Of a DNA stretch of 64,000 nucleotides, positions 52,714 to 61,740 are shown piece by piece. Source of the DNA: Youngiibacter multivorans (GTDB lineage: Bacteria; Bacillota; Clostridia; Clostridiales; Clostridiaceae); NCBI RefSeq assembly GCF_017873395.1, contig NZ_JAGGKC010000012.1, forward strand, positions 43,511 to 107,510. Direction: 5' to 3'. The first letter of the stretch is position 1, and the number at the start of each line of letters is the position of its first letter. The notes beneath the pieces were generated by a model. It saw nothing but the letters and a program-made list of their open reading frames with translations. It ran no database searches and was not told the DNA's origin. The position numbers and the translations under genes were made by a program.

Positions 52714-54237
52714 TCAATTGTCTTTGACACTTACCTCCGGATGAACCTTCACACCAGCAGAGGAAGCTGTCTCAGTCCATCTGTCAACGAAGTCTCCCCT
52801 TGCCCATTCAGCCATTATTATCTCCTCATCCTCATCGACTGCTATTGTCATTGCCGGCCTTACTGAGAGGTTCATGTTCTCGTCGTACATGAACATTATG
52901 AGATATCTTGGAGTCCTGACGATTACGAACGCATTTCCCGGAGCATTTATGACATCCTTTGCTTCAGGAACCATTTCCTTTATCCTGCTCCATGATACCT
53001 GCAGCTCATCATATGTGACAAGCTTTGCAGGAGGGATAAGTGAGACTGTAATGTCCTTATAGTCCTTTGCCGGCTCCCTGACAGAATTAAGCCTTGCAGT
53101 CAGCACCCAGTGACCGTTTCTCCTCTCCATTGCGAGGCTTTCAGAAAGGTTACCGATGCTACCTCCCTTCGTTTCAAGCGAGCTGTCCCTTATGCTCTCA
53201 CTTTCATACGAGCTTTTCAGGGCTTCCATCCCCTCTTCCCCTGCGATTTCTGTTATATTGACACCCCTGTACTCAGTATAGTTGTCAACAGCCAGGATCT
53301 TCTGGTACGGAAGGCTCATGTCAGCTTTTGAAATGCTTGTCCCCTGGGTTATGCCGATGTAGTCGTTCCCTACAAAGCCGACATCAATGAACCTTTCGGC
53401 TGTCACAACAGGCGTTCCCAGCTCATTCTCCGTTATTACCTGCCTTCCAGCAGGCTTTATAAGCAGCGACTCGAATACCTTATTCTCCTCAATGTACCTT
53501 TGAACGGAAAGCAGCATGAACTCCTTCCTGGGGAACAAGATGTCCCTGACCTCGTATGCATCCTGGAATTCTCCATTGCTGTATATCCAAAGCGTCCTGT
53601 ACGCTGTACCTTCATCCTTTGTCCTCTCTGACTTGAGGCCTATGAGCACTCCTGCCTTCGGCTGATAGGAAATGACCTTGCTTGATGAGTCAAAGGCCAT
53701 ATCCATTTCCGGAGCTGCTCCTGATGACTTCTCTGTAGTCGGTACTGCATCTCCGCTTCTGACAAGCTTAATGAAGTTCTTCCCCTGTATGATCCCGATC
53801 ATGTCCTTCTCCAGGCTGAAAACCTGATAGAATGACTTATTCTCGGTACTGATGTCGTATACCTCCATCTCGCCGTCCTTTAGATTAAGTCTGGATGGAT
53901 TGAGCCTGTACCTGTTGAGCAGGAAATCAAACACATTGACGAGCTTAACCTTATATTCAGGTGACTTGACAGTTTCACTTCCGACCCTGGCCTCTTTCGT
54001 ATCAAAGTATGCTGTGAGGCTCTTATAGTCAGATTCGCTTATTTCAACAGTACCTTCAAGTGGCACCACAGAAAGGTAGCTGTAGCTTCCTTCTATTTCA
54101 AGCGTTGCAGGTTCAGGGGCATGCACTACCCTCTCATTACCAGAGATGCCCAAAGAGCATCCAAATAGCATGAGGGTGCAGGCCATCAAAGTGATTATTC
54201 TAATCACGTGGGTGATTATTCTATTTGTTCTTTTCAT
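52714..54237 (-). CDS. Putative lipoprotein following the two-component system
   Basis: This 507-aa exported protein has a signal sequence with lipobox LFGC near residue 27. The mature part is beta-rich without recognised motifs. It overlaps the histidine-kinase stop by 17 bases, so it is made with the kinase. By analogy with WalK partners YycH/YycI it might modulate the kinase, but no sequence homology is claimed. Function unknown. Confidence 0.75.
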   Translation of the reverse strand: MKRTNRIITHVIRIITLMACTLMLFGCSLGISGNERVVHAPEPATLEIEGSYSYLSVVPLEGTVEISESDYKSLTAYFDTKEARVGSETVKSPEYKVKLVNVFDFLLNRYRLNPSRLNLKDGEMEVYDISTENKSFYQVFSLEKDMIGIIQGKNFIKLVRSGDAVPTTEKSSGAAPEMDMAFDSSSKVISYQPKAGVLIGLKSERTKDEGTAYRTLWIYSNGEFQDAYEVRDILFPRKEFMLLSVQRYIEENKVFESLLIKPAGRQVITENELGTPVVTAERFIDVGFVGNDYIGITQGTSISKADMSLPYQKILAVDNYTEYRGVNITEIAGEEGMEALKSSYESESIRDSSLETKGGSIGNLSESLAMERRNGHWVLTARLNSVREPAKDYKDITVSLIPPAKLVTYDELQVSWSRIKEMVPEAKDVINAPGNAFVIVRTPRYLIMFMYDENMNLSVRPAMTIAVDEDEEIIMAEWARGDFVDRWTETASSAGVKVHPEVSVKDN

Positions 54238-55639
54238 AATTCACCACTCCCTTTAAGGGAATCCTCATCCTTATCTCGGTTCCCTTTCCCACTTCGCTCT
54301 TTATCACAAGTTCTCCGCCATGCAGCTTAGCTATCTCATCACAGATCGAAAGTCCTATTCCATTCGATGAATTTGAAGTCTTTCCCTTGAAGAACTTCTC
54401 CTTCACCTTGTCGATATCCTCAGAACCAATACCTATGCCGTTGTCTGTCACTATGAAGTCAAGATGCTTTTCAGTCTTTTCCATTGACACTGTGATCTCT
54501 CCACCCGGCCCGGTAAACTTGAAGGCATTGTCTATGAGGTTTATGAAAACCTGCTTCAGCCTGTTGGCGTCGGCTGTTATGAATCCCATGTTGTCCTTCC
54601 TGTTGACTTTGAACTTCTTACCTTCTCTGTTGGCCCTGTCCTCCATGTTCTTCCAGATGAAGTCGAATAGCCTTGTTATGTCGACCTTCTCAAGGTCCAG
54701 GGTAATCTTGCCTGATACGAACTTCGAAAAGTCAAGAAGCTCCTCCACCATGTTCTTAAGCCTGTCGGTCTCATTTGATATGATGTCCAGGCCGTCTGAC
54801 AATAGCTGCCTGTCAGTGCTCTCATCCTGCAAGGTTATCGCCCAGCCCTTAATTGCTGTTAGCGGTGTCCTGAGCTCATGGGATACGGATGATATGAAGT
54901 CATTCTTCAGGGCATCCTTCTTCCTGATTTCCCTGGTCATGTAGTTGAAGGTGTCGGAAAGCTTTCCAACCTCGTCATCGTTGTACTTCCTGCTGACTAC
55001 GTTATAGTTCCCGGAGGAAATCTCTTCAGCAGTTGCAGTAAGCTCCTCGATCGGCCTTATTATCTTCTTTGACAGGATCTGGCTTATAGCTGCTGTTACA
55101 GCAACCACAACTATGGCGAACAGCCCGAAGTTCAGTGCAATGACCCTAAGTGTCCTGTCCACATCCCTCATTGAGGTAATGAACCGAAGTGCTCCGACAA
55201 TGCCCGTGCCATCTGTAAGAGGATATGAGACTGCCATTACCTTCTGGCCTGTCCCTTCCTTGTTGAACAACAGGTAATCTGTCCCTCCTGAAAGAGCTGC
55301 TATTATGTCCTTCTCATCCCTTACGCCCTTGGGCCTGGTTCCCTGTGAATCGAGGATCACGACACCCTCCAGGTTAATTATCTGTACCTCTGCGTCAGTC
55401 TGCTTCCAGAATGCGTCCACATCTCCATAGACATTGTCCTCAAGGCTCTGGTCGGAAAAGTACCTTTCATAGAAATCCGCTGATATCCTCAGCTGGTTCT
55501 CAAGGGTCGTCCTTATGTTGTTGTAGAAATATTCCTGAAGCAGGAGCATGGTGGCAAATTCGGTGACGAACACCGAAATGAAGATTATGATCATGTAGTT
55601 CCTTGCCATCCTGTTCTTCAGGCTGTTGTACCTTCCCAA
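54221..55639 (-). CDS. Sensor histidine kinase (HAMP, class I)
   Basis: This 472-aa kinase has two TMs (about 15-38 and 160-185) flanking an extracytoplasmic sensor, a HAMP domain, then a dimerisation domain with phospho-His in FISSVSHELRTPL. The HATPase contains NLIDNAFKF and DNGIGIG. The start is taken as TTG 55639 with AAAGAGG 8 bases upstream; the frame opens at 55675, immediately after a hairpin, and that upstream start is unlikely. It pairs with the response regulator upstream and is separated from it by the hairpin element. Confidence 0.92.
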   Translation of the reverse strand: MGRYNSLKNRMARNYMIIIFISVFVTEFATMLLLQEYFYNNIRTTLENQLRISADFYERYFSDQSLEDNVYGDVDAFWKQTDAEVQIINLEGVVILDSQGTRPKGVRDEKDIIAALSGGTDYLLFNKEGTGQKVMAVSYPLTDGTGIVGALRFITSMRDVDRTLRVIALNFGLFAIVVVAVTAAISQILSKKIIRPIEELTATAEEISSGNYNVVSRKYNDDEVGKLSDTFNYMTREIRKKDALKNDFISSVSHELRTPLTAIKGWAITLQDESTDRQLLSDGLDIISNETDRLKNMVEELLDFSKFVSGKITLDLEKVDITRLFDFIWKNMEDRANREGKKFKVNRKDNMGFITADANRLKQVFINLIDNAFKFTGPGGEITVSMEKTEKHLDFIVTDNGIGIGSEDIDKVKEKFFKGKTSNSSNGIGLSICDEIAKLHGGELVIKSEVGKGTEIRMRIPLKGVVNYEKNK

Positions 55640-55671
55640 TTCGCGCACCTCTTTGTATGTTCTTCTTAATG

Positions 55672-55705
55672 CCAAAAGGAAACCAAGAGCATCCTTTTGG
55701 TTTCC
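55672..55705 (-). promoter_or_regulatory. Two competing hairpins between response regulator and kinase
   Basis: On the minus strand GGAAACCAA pairs with TTGGTTTCC followed by TTTT, a terminator form. The overlapping CCAAAAGG pairs with CCTTTTGG instead and would hide the T-tract. The two structures are mutually exclusive, a terminator/antiterminator geometry. Confidence 0.5.
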
Positions 55706-55709
55706 TAAG

Positions 55710-56411
55710 CTATCTTGACCACCTGTAGCCTGTGCCCCATACGGTCTCTATGAATGCCGGCTCTGACGGATTGTCCTCCACCTTGGCTCTGAGCCTTCTT
55801 ATGTTGACATCAACGATCTTCGGGTCACCTATGAAGTCGTAGCCCCACACAAGGTTAAGGAGCTCGTCACGTGAAAAAGCCTTTCTCGGATTTTCGAGGA
55901 AGATGCTCATCAGCGCATATTCCTTCGGAGTGAGGTCAAGGACAACGCTGTCCTTCATTATGGTCTGCGAATACTTGTCCATGACGAAGCCCTGGCTTTC
56001 GACCTTGTACTCGTCCTTCTTCACTGTCTTCCCTTCCTCAAGGCGCCTAATGAGCGCCTTGGTCCTCAGGATGAATTCCGTGGGGTTGAAGGGCTTGACC
56101 ACATAGTCGTCAGCTCCCCTTTCGAGGCCTGTAATCTTGTCCATGTCCATTCCCTTGGCAGTCAGCATGATGATTCCGATTTCCGGATGCTTCTCCCTGA
56201 GCCTTCTGCATACCTCAAAGCCGTCTATTCCCGGCAGCATGACATCCAGCACCACAACCTTTGGTCTCTCAAGCTCAGCAAGCCTCAGGGCTTCCTCTCC
56301 TGAGCCTGCCTCGACCACCGAGAATCCGTTACGTTCAAAGTTTATCTTCAGGAAAGCCCTTATGCTTGACTCGTCTTCACATATCAGAATCTTCACAAAC
56401 ATCACATCCAT
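55710..56411 (-). CDS. OmpR/PhoB-family response regulator
   Basis: This 233-aa regulator has a receiver domain (about 6-120) with phospho-Asp in VVVLDVMLPG and the Lys of VKPF. The C-terminal winged helix (about 135-230) has LTPKEYALM and the DVNIRRLRAKVE recognition region. The start is uncertain: ATG 56411 is listed, but an in-frame GTG six codons in (KILICEDE...) is possible. It follows the deacetylase gene with almost no gap. Partner is the kinase downstream. Confidence 0.92.
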   Translation of the reverse strand: MDVMFVKILICEDESSIRAFLKINFERNGFSVVEAGSGEEALRLAELERPKVVVLDVMLPGIDGFEVCRRLREKHPEIGIIMLTAKGMDMDKITGLERGADDYVVKPFNPTEFILRTKALIRRLEEGKTVKKDEYKVESQGFVMDKYSQTIMKDSVVLDLTPKEYALMSIFLENPRKAFSRDELLNLVWGYDFIGDPKIVDVNIRRLRAKVEDNPSEPAFIETVWGTGYRWSR

Positions 56412-56412
56412 T

Positions 56413-57354
56413 CTATTTTAAGATACCGAATTTGTACCCCTGTTCCTTGAATTCAGCTATGATAAGCGGCAGTGACTCCGGTGTAAGCGGCTTGTTTGTA
56501 GCATCATGCATCAGGACCACTACGACCGACTTTATCTTTGTGTAGTTGAGTGAGTCGAAAACAAAGTCTGCCATTGCCTGAGCGTCCTTAGGCCTTCTCG
56601 ATGTAGGCTCGGAATCACCGTTTATGGCATTCCAGTCCACATATTCTATCCCCAGTCCTCCTATGACCTCATCAACCTTGTCCATTCCCTTCCATGACAT
56701 ATGTCCGCCTGGATACCTTAATACCTTGCTGTCAAAATCATCCTTGCCTGTTGCTGTCCTTATGGCATCGACAAGCTTAACCATCTCTTCCTGGATGTAT
56801 ACTGCATCCCCTGTGTTCTTGGGATAAAGCTTCTCGTAGACATGGCTGTATGTATGGAGGGCAACTGAGCTGCCTTCCTCAAGTATCCTGTTGATGACTT
56901 CACCGGATCCTGCCTTCTCCACACTCGTTCCTATGACGAAGAATGTGCCCGGTACACCCTCTTCCTTGAGGACATCAAGGATTTTTGCTGTGCTTTCAGT
57001 ATTAGGTCCGTCATCAAAGGTCAGGAACACCAGCTTTTCTCCGGTGTACGGCACCTTTCCGGTCATCCAGTCCCTTACGTCCTTTGTCAAGTATGCATAT
57101 TCATCAGCCTTTACAATGTGGTTGCCGTTCCTTACGAGATCCTCAGGGGATACCACCGGTACGGTCTCAACAACTGTCGGCTGGGTATTGTCAACAACAA
57201 CAGGCTTATTTGAAGTAAAGTAGCCTTTCCCGAACAGGTAGAATACTCCAAGTCCTATTGCAGTCCCAAGTATTACAACTGCTCCAACTGTCCTCAGAAT
57301 CCTTCCGGTTCCGCCTCTTCTTTCTGGTGCGAATAAATTTTTGTTTCTTCTCAT
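56413..57354 (-). CDS. Polysaccharide deacetylase (NodB domain)
   Basis: This 313-aa membrane-anchored enzyme has an N-terminal TM (about 20-42), a linker, then a NodB domain (about 105-310). Motifs are TFDDGPN, HTYSH, RYPGG, DWN and LMHD, the metal and catalytic set of peptidoglycan/chitin deacetylases. It probably removes N-acetyl groups from cell-wall peptidoglycan. It is the first gene of deacetylase-regulator-kinase-lipoprotein, so the two-component system may control wall modification (inference). Confidence 0.92.
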   Translation of the reverse strand: MRRNKNLFAPERRGGTGRILRTVGAVVILGTAIGLGVFYLFGKGYFTSNKPVVVDNTQPTVVETVPVVSPEDLVRNGNHIVKADEYAYLTKDVRDWMTGKVPYTGEKLVFLTFDDGPNTESTAKILDVLKEEGVPGTFFVIGTSVEKAGSGEVINRILEEGSSVALHTYSHVYEKLYPKNTGDAVYIQEEMVKLVDAIRTATGKDDFDSKVLRYPGGHMSWKGMDKVDEVIGGLGIEYVDWNAINGDSEPTSRRPKDAQAMADFVFDSLNYTKIKSVVVVLMHDATNKPLTPESLPLIIAEFKEQGYKFGILK

Positions 57355-57506
57355 ATTTCCTCCGAATCTGTCTTTATCTTAATTCTAAGTTGCGCTGCAT
57401 CATATTTTGTTACAAACAGGAATCATCTCCTATATCATAACAAATATACGGGCATAAATGGTGATTTTGAAGGCAAATTCACCTTTGCACCGAATCTGGA
57501 ACATTC

Positions 57507-57533
57507 CATTCTATCTCAATATGATATAGAATG
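57507..57533. repeat. Inverted repeat upstream of the EIIA gene
   Basis: CATTCTAT (57507-57514) and ATAGAATG (57526-57533) flank an 11-base centre about 50 bases before the EIIA gene. It could be an operator or an mRNA hairpin. Confidence 0.35.
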
Positions 57534-57583
57534 TTTGTGATGGCTGTGTCATGCAGCAATGATTTTTTTAAGGAGCTGATCCA

Positions 57584-58063
57584 TTGTTTGGATTTTTTGG
57601 CAAATATGTCGACATAGTATCGCCTTTTACAGGAAAGACCATTGACCTGAGTGAGGTACCGGACGAGGTATTCTCCCAGAGGATGGCAGGAGACGGTATT
57701 GCAGTGATTCCAACCGGGAATGTGGCCGTAGCGCCTGCTGATGGAGATATAACACTTATTTTCCAGGGAGGGCACTCATTCTCGATTAAGACTCCGGACA
57801 AGCTTGAATTAACAGTGCACATTGGTATTGATACGCTAATCATGAACGGTGAAGGCTTCGAGGTGCTTGTACAGCAGGGTACAAAAGTGACCAAGGGAAC
57901 TCCGATAGTAAGATTCGACCCTGCCGCAATAACAGACGCAGGCCTGTCCCTGATTTCACCTGTCCTACTGACTGATCCGGATTCAGTTCGTTCAATATCT
58001 GCATATTCAGGAATTGATGCTGAAGCAGGAAAAACCGACATACTCAAAGTCAGGCTTAAGTAA
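57584..58063 (+). CDS. PTS glucose-type EIIA component
   Basis: This 159-aa single-domain EIIA(Glc) protein has the phosphorylated His79 in LTVHIGIDT and the partner His64 in QGGHSFS. It accepts phosphate from HPr and passes it to an EIIB. It stands alone with no EIIB/C nearby. The start is TTG 57584, preceded by AAGGAG. Confidence 0.9.
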   Translation: MFGFFGKYVDIVSPFTGKTIDLSEVPDEVFSQRMAGDGIAVIPTGNVAVAPADGDITLIFQGGHSFSIKTPDKLELTVHIGIDTLIMNGEGFEVLVQQGTKVTKGTPIVRFDPAAITDAGLSLISPVLLTDPDSVRSISAYSGIDAEAGKTDILKVRLK

Positions 58064-58125
58064 CCCATAAACCAAGAATAAAGGCTTGTCAGAATGTGTA
58101 ATATATGACATCAGGGAGGTTCTGA

Positions 58126-59535
58126 ATGAAGAGGATTCTTGTAATAGCTATAGCTGCAATAATGCTTCTCACCCCGTTTTCAAAGGTCCTGGCAAATTCT
58201 GCTCCAGTATATTGGGAGGGTTATCCTTCATCTGTCATAATGTCTGTTGACAAGGAAACTGACATAAGTGTCGATTCAGAGAAGCTTCTCTTCGACCTTA
58301 GTGAAGGCCTCAAAGGCGGGTACAGCCCACTATGCAGGATTACAGCAGCCTATTCAATGTCTGCAGGCGAGGATACCACATCGACAATGGCCTTTCCCTA
58401 CATCGGCAGCCTCCAGAGCCTTTATGAAGGCGAGGTCAGGATCACAGCTGATGGAGAAGAAGTGCCGTTTTCACTCTTTTTCGGAGAACCTGCCGAAGGC
58501 TATGGTACCTTCTCGGATTCAGAAAAAAGGGATCCTCTGACTTTCTCAAACATAATCCAGGCAGTCTCAAAGACGGACTATGAGCCCGTAAGCTTCAATG
58601 CTGATGAAAAAGCTACCCTTGTAAGCATAGATGTTAAGAAGACTGGTTCTTCATCGCTTATGATTTCAGTTCCAATGGACCTTCAGGGCAAGGACACCGA
58701 TATCATCGCCCTGGACTTCAACGGATACTCCAGAGAAGGTGACAGGATGGAGCTTAAGTCCTGGGTCGACAGTACAGATAAAATTGAATTCCTTGTCATT
58801 GGAGACAGGTTTGATGTTGCAGTCGAAGGCTACGTCGACGCAACAGAAAAGGAGAAGAATGACGGCTTCACCTATGAGATTTCAGAGGATGAGGTAAACA
58901 TAAGGGACTTCCTACTAAATGAGGGTGAACGTCTCCTTGGTAGGAATATAACCGATGATTCCACGCAATACTGGAACGTCCTGGCCAGGGAGGTTGATAA
59001 GGCCATCCAGAACAACGATGGCTTTGCAAGCATCGACGACCTTACAAGCGCCCTGTACACTGACAGGTACATACTGTTCATTTACTCAGTGGATTTCATG
59101 AAGGAAACCTCAAGGGAAGTCTCTGTCTCGTATCTTTCCTCAGGCACCATGGACAGGAGAGAAACATCTACTCCAAAGTACACCTTCAGCTATCTTCTGA
59201 GCCCGGCATCACTCTGGGATGGCTTCAAGGACCTGGATATTGAGATAAGGACATCTGAAACCGAACCATACCTGCTCGAAAGCACACTTGAATTTGAAAG
59301 TACTGCTGCCAGGAACTACAAATCGTCCTTTGAGACTCTTCCTGACAAGGACCTTGTCTTCACGGTATATAAGTCTGAGAAGATAACATTGTCGGACAGG
59401 TTCAACGGATGGCTTTCCAGAAGCTATGGATTGATTTTCATGCTTACGCTGCTGCTACCGCCAATCATAGTCTTCGCGATCCTCCTCCTGATAGCCAGGG
59501 CAGTATGGAAGAGAAGGTCAGGAAATGGCATGTGA
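58126..59535 (+). CDS. Exported protein with C-terminal membrane anchor, unknown function
   Basis: This 469-aa protein has a cleavable-looking signal peptide (1-24, ending VLANSAP), a long beta-rich extracytoplasmic region, and a TM near 430-455 followed by a basic tail (RAVWKRRSG). CAGGGAGG precedes the start. No domain is recognised. It might be co-transcribed with the EIIA gene 63 bases upstream. Confidence 0.78.
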   Translation: MKRILVIAIAAIMLLTPFSKVLANSAPVYWEGYPSSVIMSVDKETDISVDSEKLLFDLSEGLKGGYSPLCRITAAYSMSAGEDTTSTMAFPYIGSLQSLYEGEVRITADGEEVPFSLFFGEPAEGYGTFSDSEKRDPLTFSNIIQAVSKTDYEPVSFNADEKATLVSIDVKKTGSSSLMISVPMDLQGKDTDIIALDFNGYSREGDRMELKSWVDSTDKIEFLVIGDRFDVAVEGYVDATEKEKNDGFTYEISEDEVNIRDFLLNEGERLLGRNITDDSTQYWNVLAREVDKAIQNNDGFASIDDLTSALYTDRYILFIYSVDFMKETSREVSVSYLSSGTMDRRETSTPKYTFSYLLSPASLWDGFKDLDIEIRTSETEPYLLESTLEFESTAARNYKSSFETLPDKDLVFTVYKSEKITLSDRFNGWLSRSYGLIFMLTLLLPPIIVFAILLLIARAVWKRRSGNGM

Positions 59536-59588
59536 TATGATATAATCTAATGTGATATACAAGACATGATTAATAAGGGGGACCACAA

Positions 59589-60281
59589 TTGATACGAAGG
59601 GTAATTAACATAGACAGAGAAAAATGCAATGGCTGCGGAATCTGCGTTACAGCATGCCATGAAGGAGCAATAGGACTTGTAGGTGGAAAGGCACAGCTCA
59701 TGAGGGACGACTATTGTGACGGCCTCGGAGACTGCCTTCCGGCATGTCCTGAGAATGCCATAACGTTTGTTGAACGTGAAGCCGCTGCATATGATGAAGA
59801 AGCAGTGCAGGCCAATATGGCAAAGAAGAACCAGCCCCAGATGATGACTTTCAGTGCAGAACCGACACCAAAAAGAACAGTAAAGCAGCAGGCTCCTGTC
59901 CATACAAGCGGCGAGTCACAGCTTTCACAGTGGCCTGTAAAAATCAAGCTTGTTCCGGTCAAGGCACCATTCTTCGAGGGCGCGAATCTTCTCATAGCAG
60001 CTGACTGCAGCGCATTCGCCTTTGGTGATTTCCACGACAGGTTCATCAAGAAGAGAGTGACCCTAATTGGATGCCCTAAGCTCGACAACGTGGATTATTC
60101 TGAAAAGCTGACCTCAATAATAAAAGAGAACAACATAAAGAACATTACAATAGTCCGCATGGAGGTTCCATGCTGCGGCGGTCTTACAAGCGCCGTAACT
60201 ACTGCCATGAAGAACAGCGGAAAGATGATCCCCTGGCAGGTTGTTACCATATCCTCAAAGGGTGAGATTCTCGAGGACTGA
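59589..60281 (+). CDS. Two-cluster ferredoxin-domain protein
   Basis: This 230-aa protein has an N-terminal ferredoxin fold with CNGCGICVTAC (complete 4-Cys site) and CDGLGDCLPACP, where the second Cys of the usual motif is Leu. The C-terminal half (about 110-230) has DCSAFAFGDFHDRF and a MEVPCCGGL motif. This architecture is common in anaerobic Firmicutes and Archaea. The start is TTG 59589 after GGGGG. It is probably an electron carrier or redox sensor; no partner is encoded beside it. Confidence 0.87.
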   Translation: MIRRVINIDREKCNGCGICVTACHEGAIGLVGGKAQLMRDDYCDGLGDCLPACPENAITFVEREAAAYDEEAVQANMAKKNQPQMMTFSAEPTPKRTVKQQAPVHTSGESQLSQWPVKIKLVPVKAPFFEGANLLIAADCSAFAFGDFHDRFIKKRVTLIGCPKLDNVDYSEKLTSIIKENNIKNITIVRMEVPCCGGLTSAVTTAMKNSGKMIPWQVVTISSKGEILED

Positions 60282-60315
60282 TAAGCATGTTGAGAAGAAA
60301 TAAGCTATAGAACAT

Positions 60316-60351
60316 AATTTACCGGATAAATTTCCATTTATCCGGTAAATT
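60316..60351 (+). terminator. Perfect 16-bp hairpin after the ferredoxin gene
   Basis: AATTTACCGGATAAAT pairs perfectly with ATTTATCCGGTAAATT around TTCC. No long T-run follows, but the stem is strong and is placed as a terminator. Confidence 0.75.
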
Positions 60352-60409
60352 CGAATACCCATGATTAATCTGAAGATGCAGCAATACGAACATAGGAGGC
60401 CGATAAGGC

Positions 60410-60901
60410 ATGGATATCGAAATCAGGGAATACGAAAAGAAATACATTAACGAGGCGATCAGCATCTGGAATGATATTGTCGAGGATGGCATCGCTTTTC
60501 CACAGATGGACCTGCTGACAGAAATCAGCGGTCATGAATTTTTCTCACAGCAGTCATTCACCGGCCTAGCCTACGACAAGGACAGCAAAAGCATTGTCGG
60601 ACTCTACATCCTCCACCCGAACAACATAGGACGATGCGGACACATTTCCAATACAAGCTATGCTGTAAAGAAAGGCCTGCGAGGTCACCATATCGGAGAG
60701 AAGCTCGTAGTGCATTCACTTAGCAAGGCGAAGGAACTGGGCTTCATGATCATGCAGTTCAACGCTGTGGTGAAGACAAACGAAAATGCCCTTCACCTCT
60801 ATGAAAAGCTTGGTTTCGTGAAACTTGGCATCATTCCCCAGGGCTTCCTCATGAAGGATGGCACGTATGAGGACATTGTGCCGCATTATCGGGTGCTGTA
60901 A
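60410..60901 (+). CDS. GNAT family N-acetyltransferase
   Basis: This 163-aa acetyl-CoA-dependent acyltransferase has the core fold and an acetyl-CoA loop, KGLRGHHIGEKLV. NALHLYEKLGF is the usual final helix. It resembles the phosphinothricin-acetyltransferase-like group of GNATs. Substrate unknown. AGGAGG precedes ATG 60410. Confidence 0.88.
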   Translation: MDIEIREYEKKYINEAISIWNDIVEDGIAFPQMDLLTEISGHEFFSQQSFTGLAYDKDSKSIVGLYILHPNNIGRCGHISNTSYAVKKGLRGHHIGEKLVVHSLSKAKELGFMIMQFNAVVKTNENALHLYEKLGFVKLGIIPQGFLMKDGTYEDIVPHYRVL

Positions 60902-60974
60902 ATAATCCCTGCCCTGGCCAATAGGTTGAACCTGTTATATCAGTTTATTTTGGAATTGGGGTTGATGAAAGAAT

Positions 60975-61664
60975 ATGAAAACCAGAATAATAGCTCTGCT
61001 TGCAGCATTCTCACTGATGCTCGCTCTGGGATGCACCAATAAGGAACTTAAGACAGGAAAATATGTGATGCAGGGAACCGAACTTGCAGAATGGGCATGG
61101 GTTATCCTGGAAGATGATGGTAAATTCGTATTCAATAGGAATCTCGCTACATCCTATCTACCTACCGGTACCTATACGGTAGAAAAGGGTATGCTGATTC
61201 TGTCAGTCAGCGCTGACGAGACCTACAGGTTCAGGATCGATGGGAACGATCTTATCTTTGACAGCGGAAAATTAGCTGAATCATTGGTTGAAAAGGGAGC
61301 TATCTTCAGATTATCTGAAATCACGATCGAAGCCGGAAAGTCTCTTAAGTTTTCAGAAGAAGAAGTAACCGAGGCCATTAATCTGGTGAAGACTGAATTC
61401 CATTTCCCATCCGCAAACCTGACAAAATTGATCTATGACGAGGAAACATCAGAACGGCTAATTAAGGGATATATGGAAAATGGAAAAGGCTCTGTAAATG
61501 GAGTAGACCCGAAGAATGTCATCATTCTGCTCTCAGAGTTTCATGTGGATGGCTCCGGAAAAAATCCAGTCCTTAATCCCAATTCAACCTACACAGATTA
61601 CCAGTGGATCTTGATAAGGCAAAGTGAAAACAGTGATTGGATAATAGATGACCAGGGTTATTGA
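60975..61664 (+). CDS. Putative lipoprotein (DUF4829-like C-terminus)
   Basis: This 229-aa exported protein has a lipobox LALGC at about residues 16-20. A first beta-rich domain follows the signal (GKYVMQG...TGTYTVEKG), and the C-terminal part, ending WIIDDQGY, resembles DUF4829. Ribosome site is weak. A terminator hairpin follows about 45 bases after the stop. Function unknown. Confidence 0.75.
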   Translation: MKTRIIALLAAFSLMLALGCTNKELKTGKYVMQGTELAEWAWVILEDDGKFVFNRNLATSYLPTGTYTVEKGMLILSVSADETYRFRIDGNDLIFDSGKLAESLVEKGAIFRLSEITIEAGKSLKFSEEEVTEAINLVKTEFHFPSANLTKLIYDEETSERLIKGYMENGKGSVNGVDPKNVIILLSEFHVDGSGKNPVLNPNSTYTDYQWILIRQSENSDWIIDDQGY

Positions 61665-61705
61665 TTGTATTCTATGATCAGGGTTATTTAAGTAAATATA
61701 TGATG

Positions 61706-61740
61706 AGGAGAGAGGTTCAAGCTGAATCTCTCTCCTTTAC
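61706..61740 (+). terminator. Terminator after the lipoprotein gene
   Basis: AGGAGAGAG (61706-61714) pairs with CTCTCTCCT (61728-61736), followed by TTTACTG. It lies within a spurious small frame. Confidence 0.8.

Noticed and set aside
54387..54944. 185-aa plus-strand frame opposite the histidine kinase
   Set aside because: Antisense shadow; kinase motifs on the minus strand explain the region.
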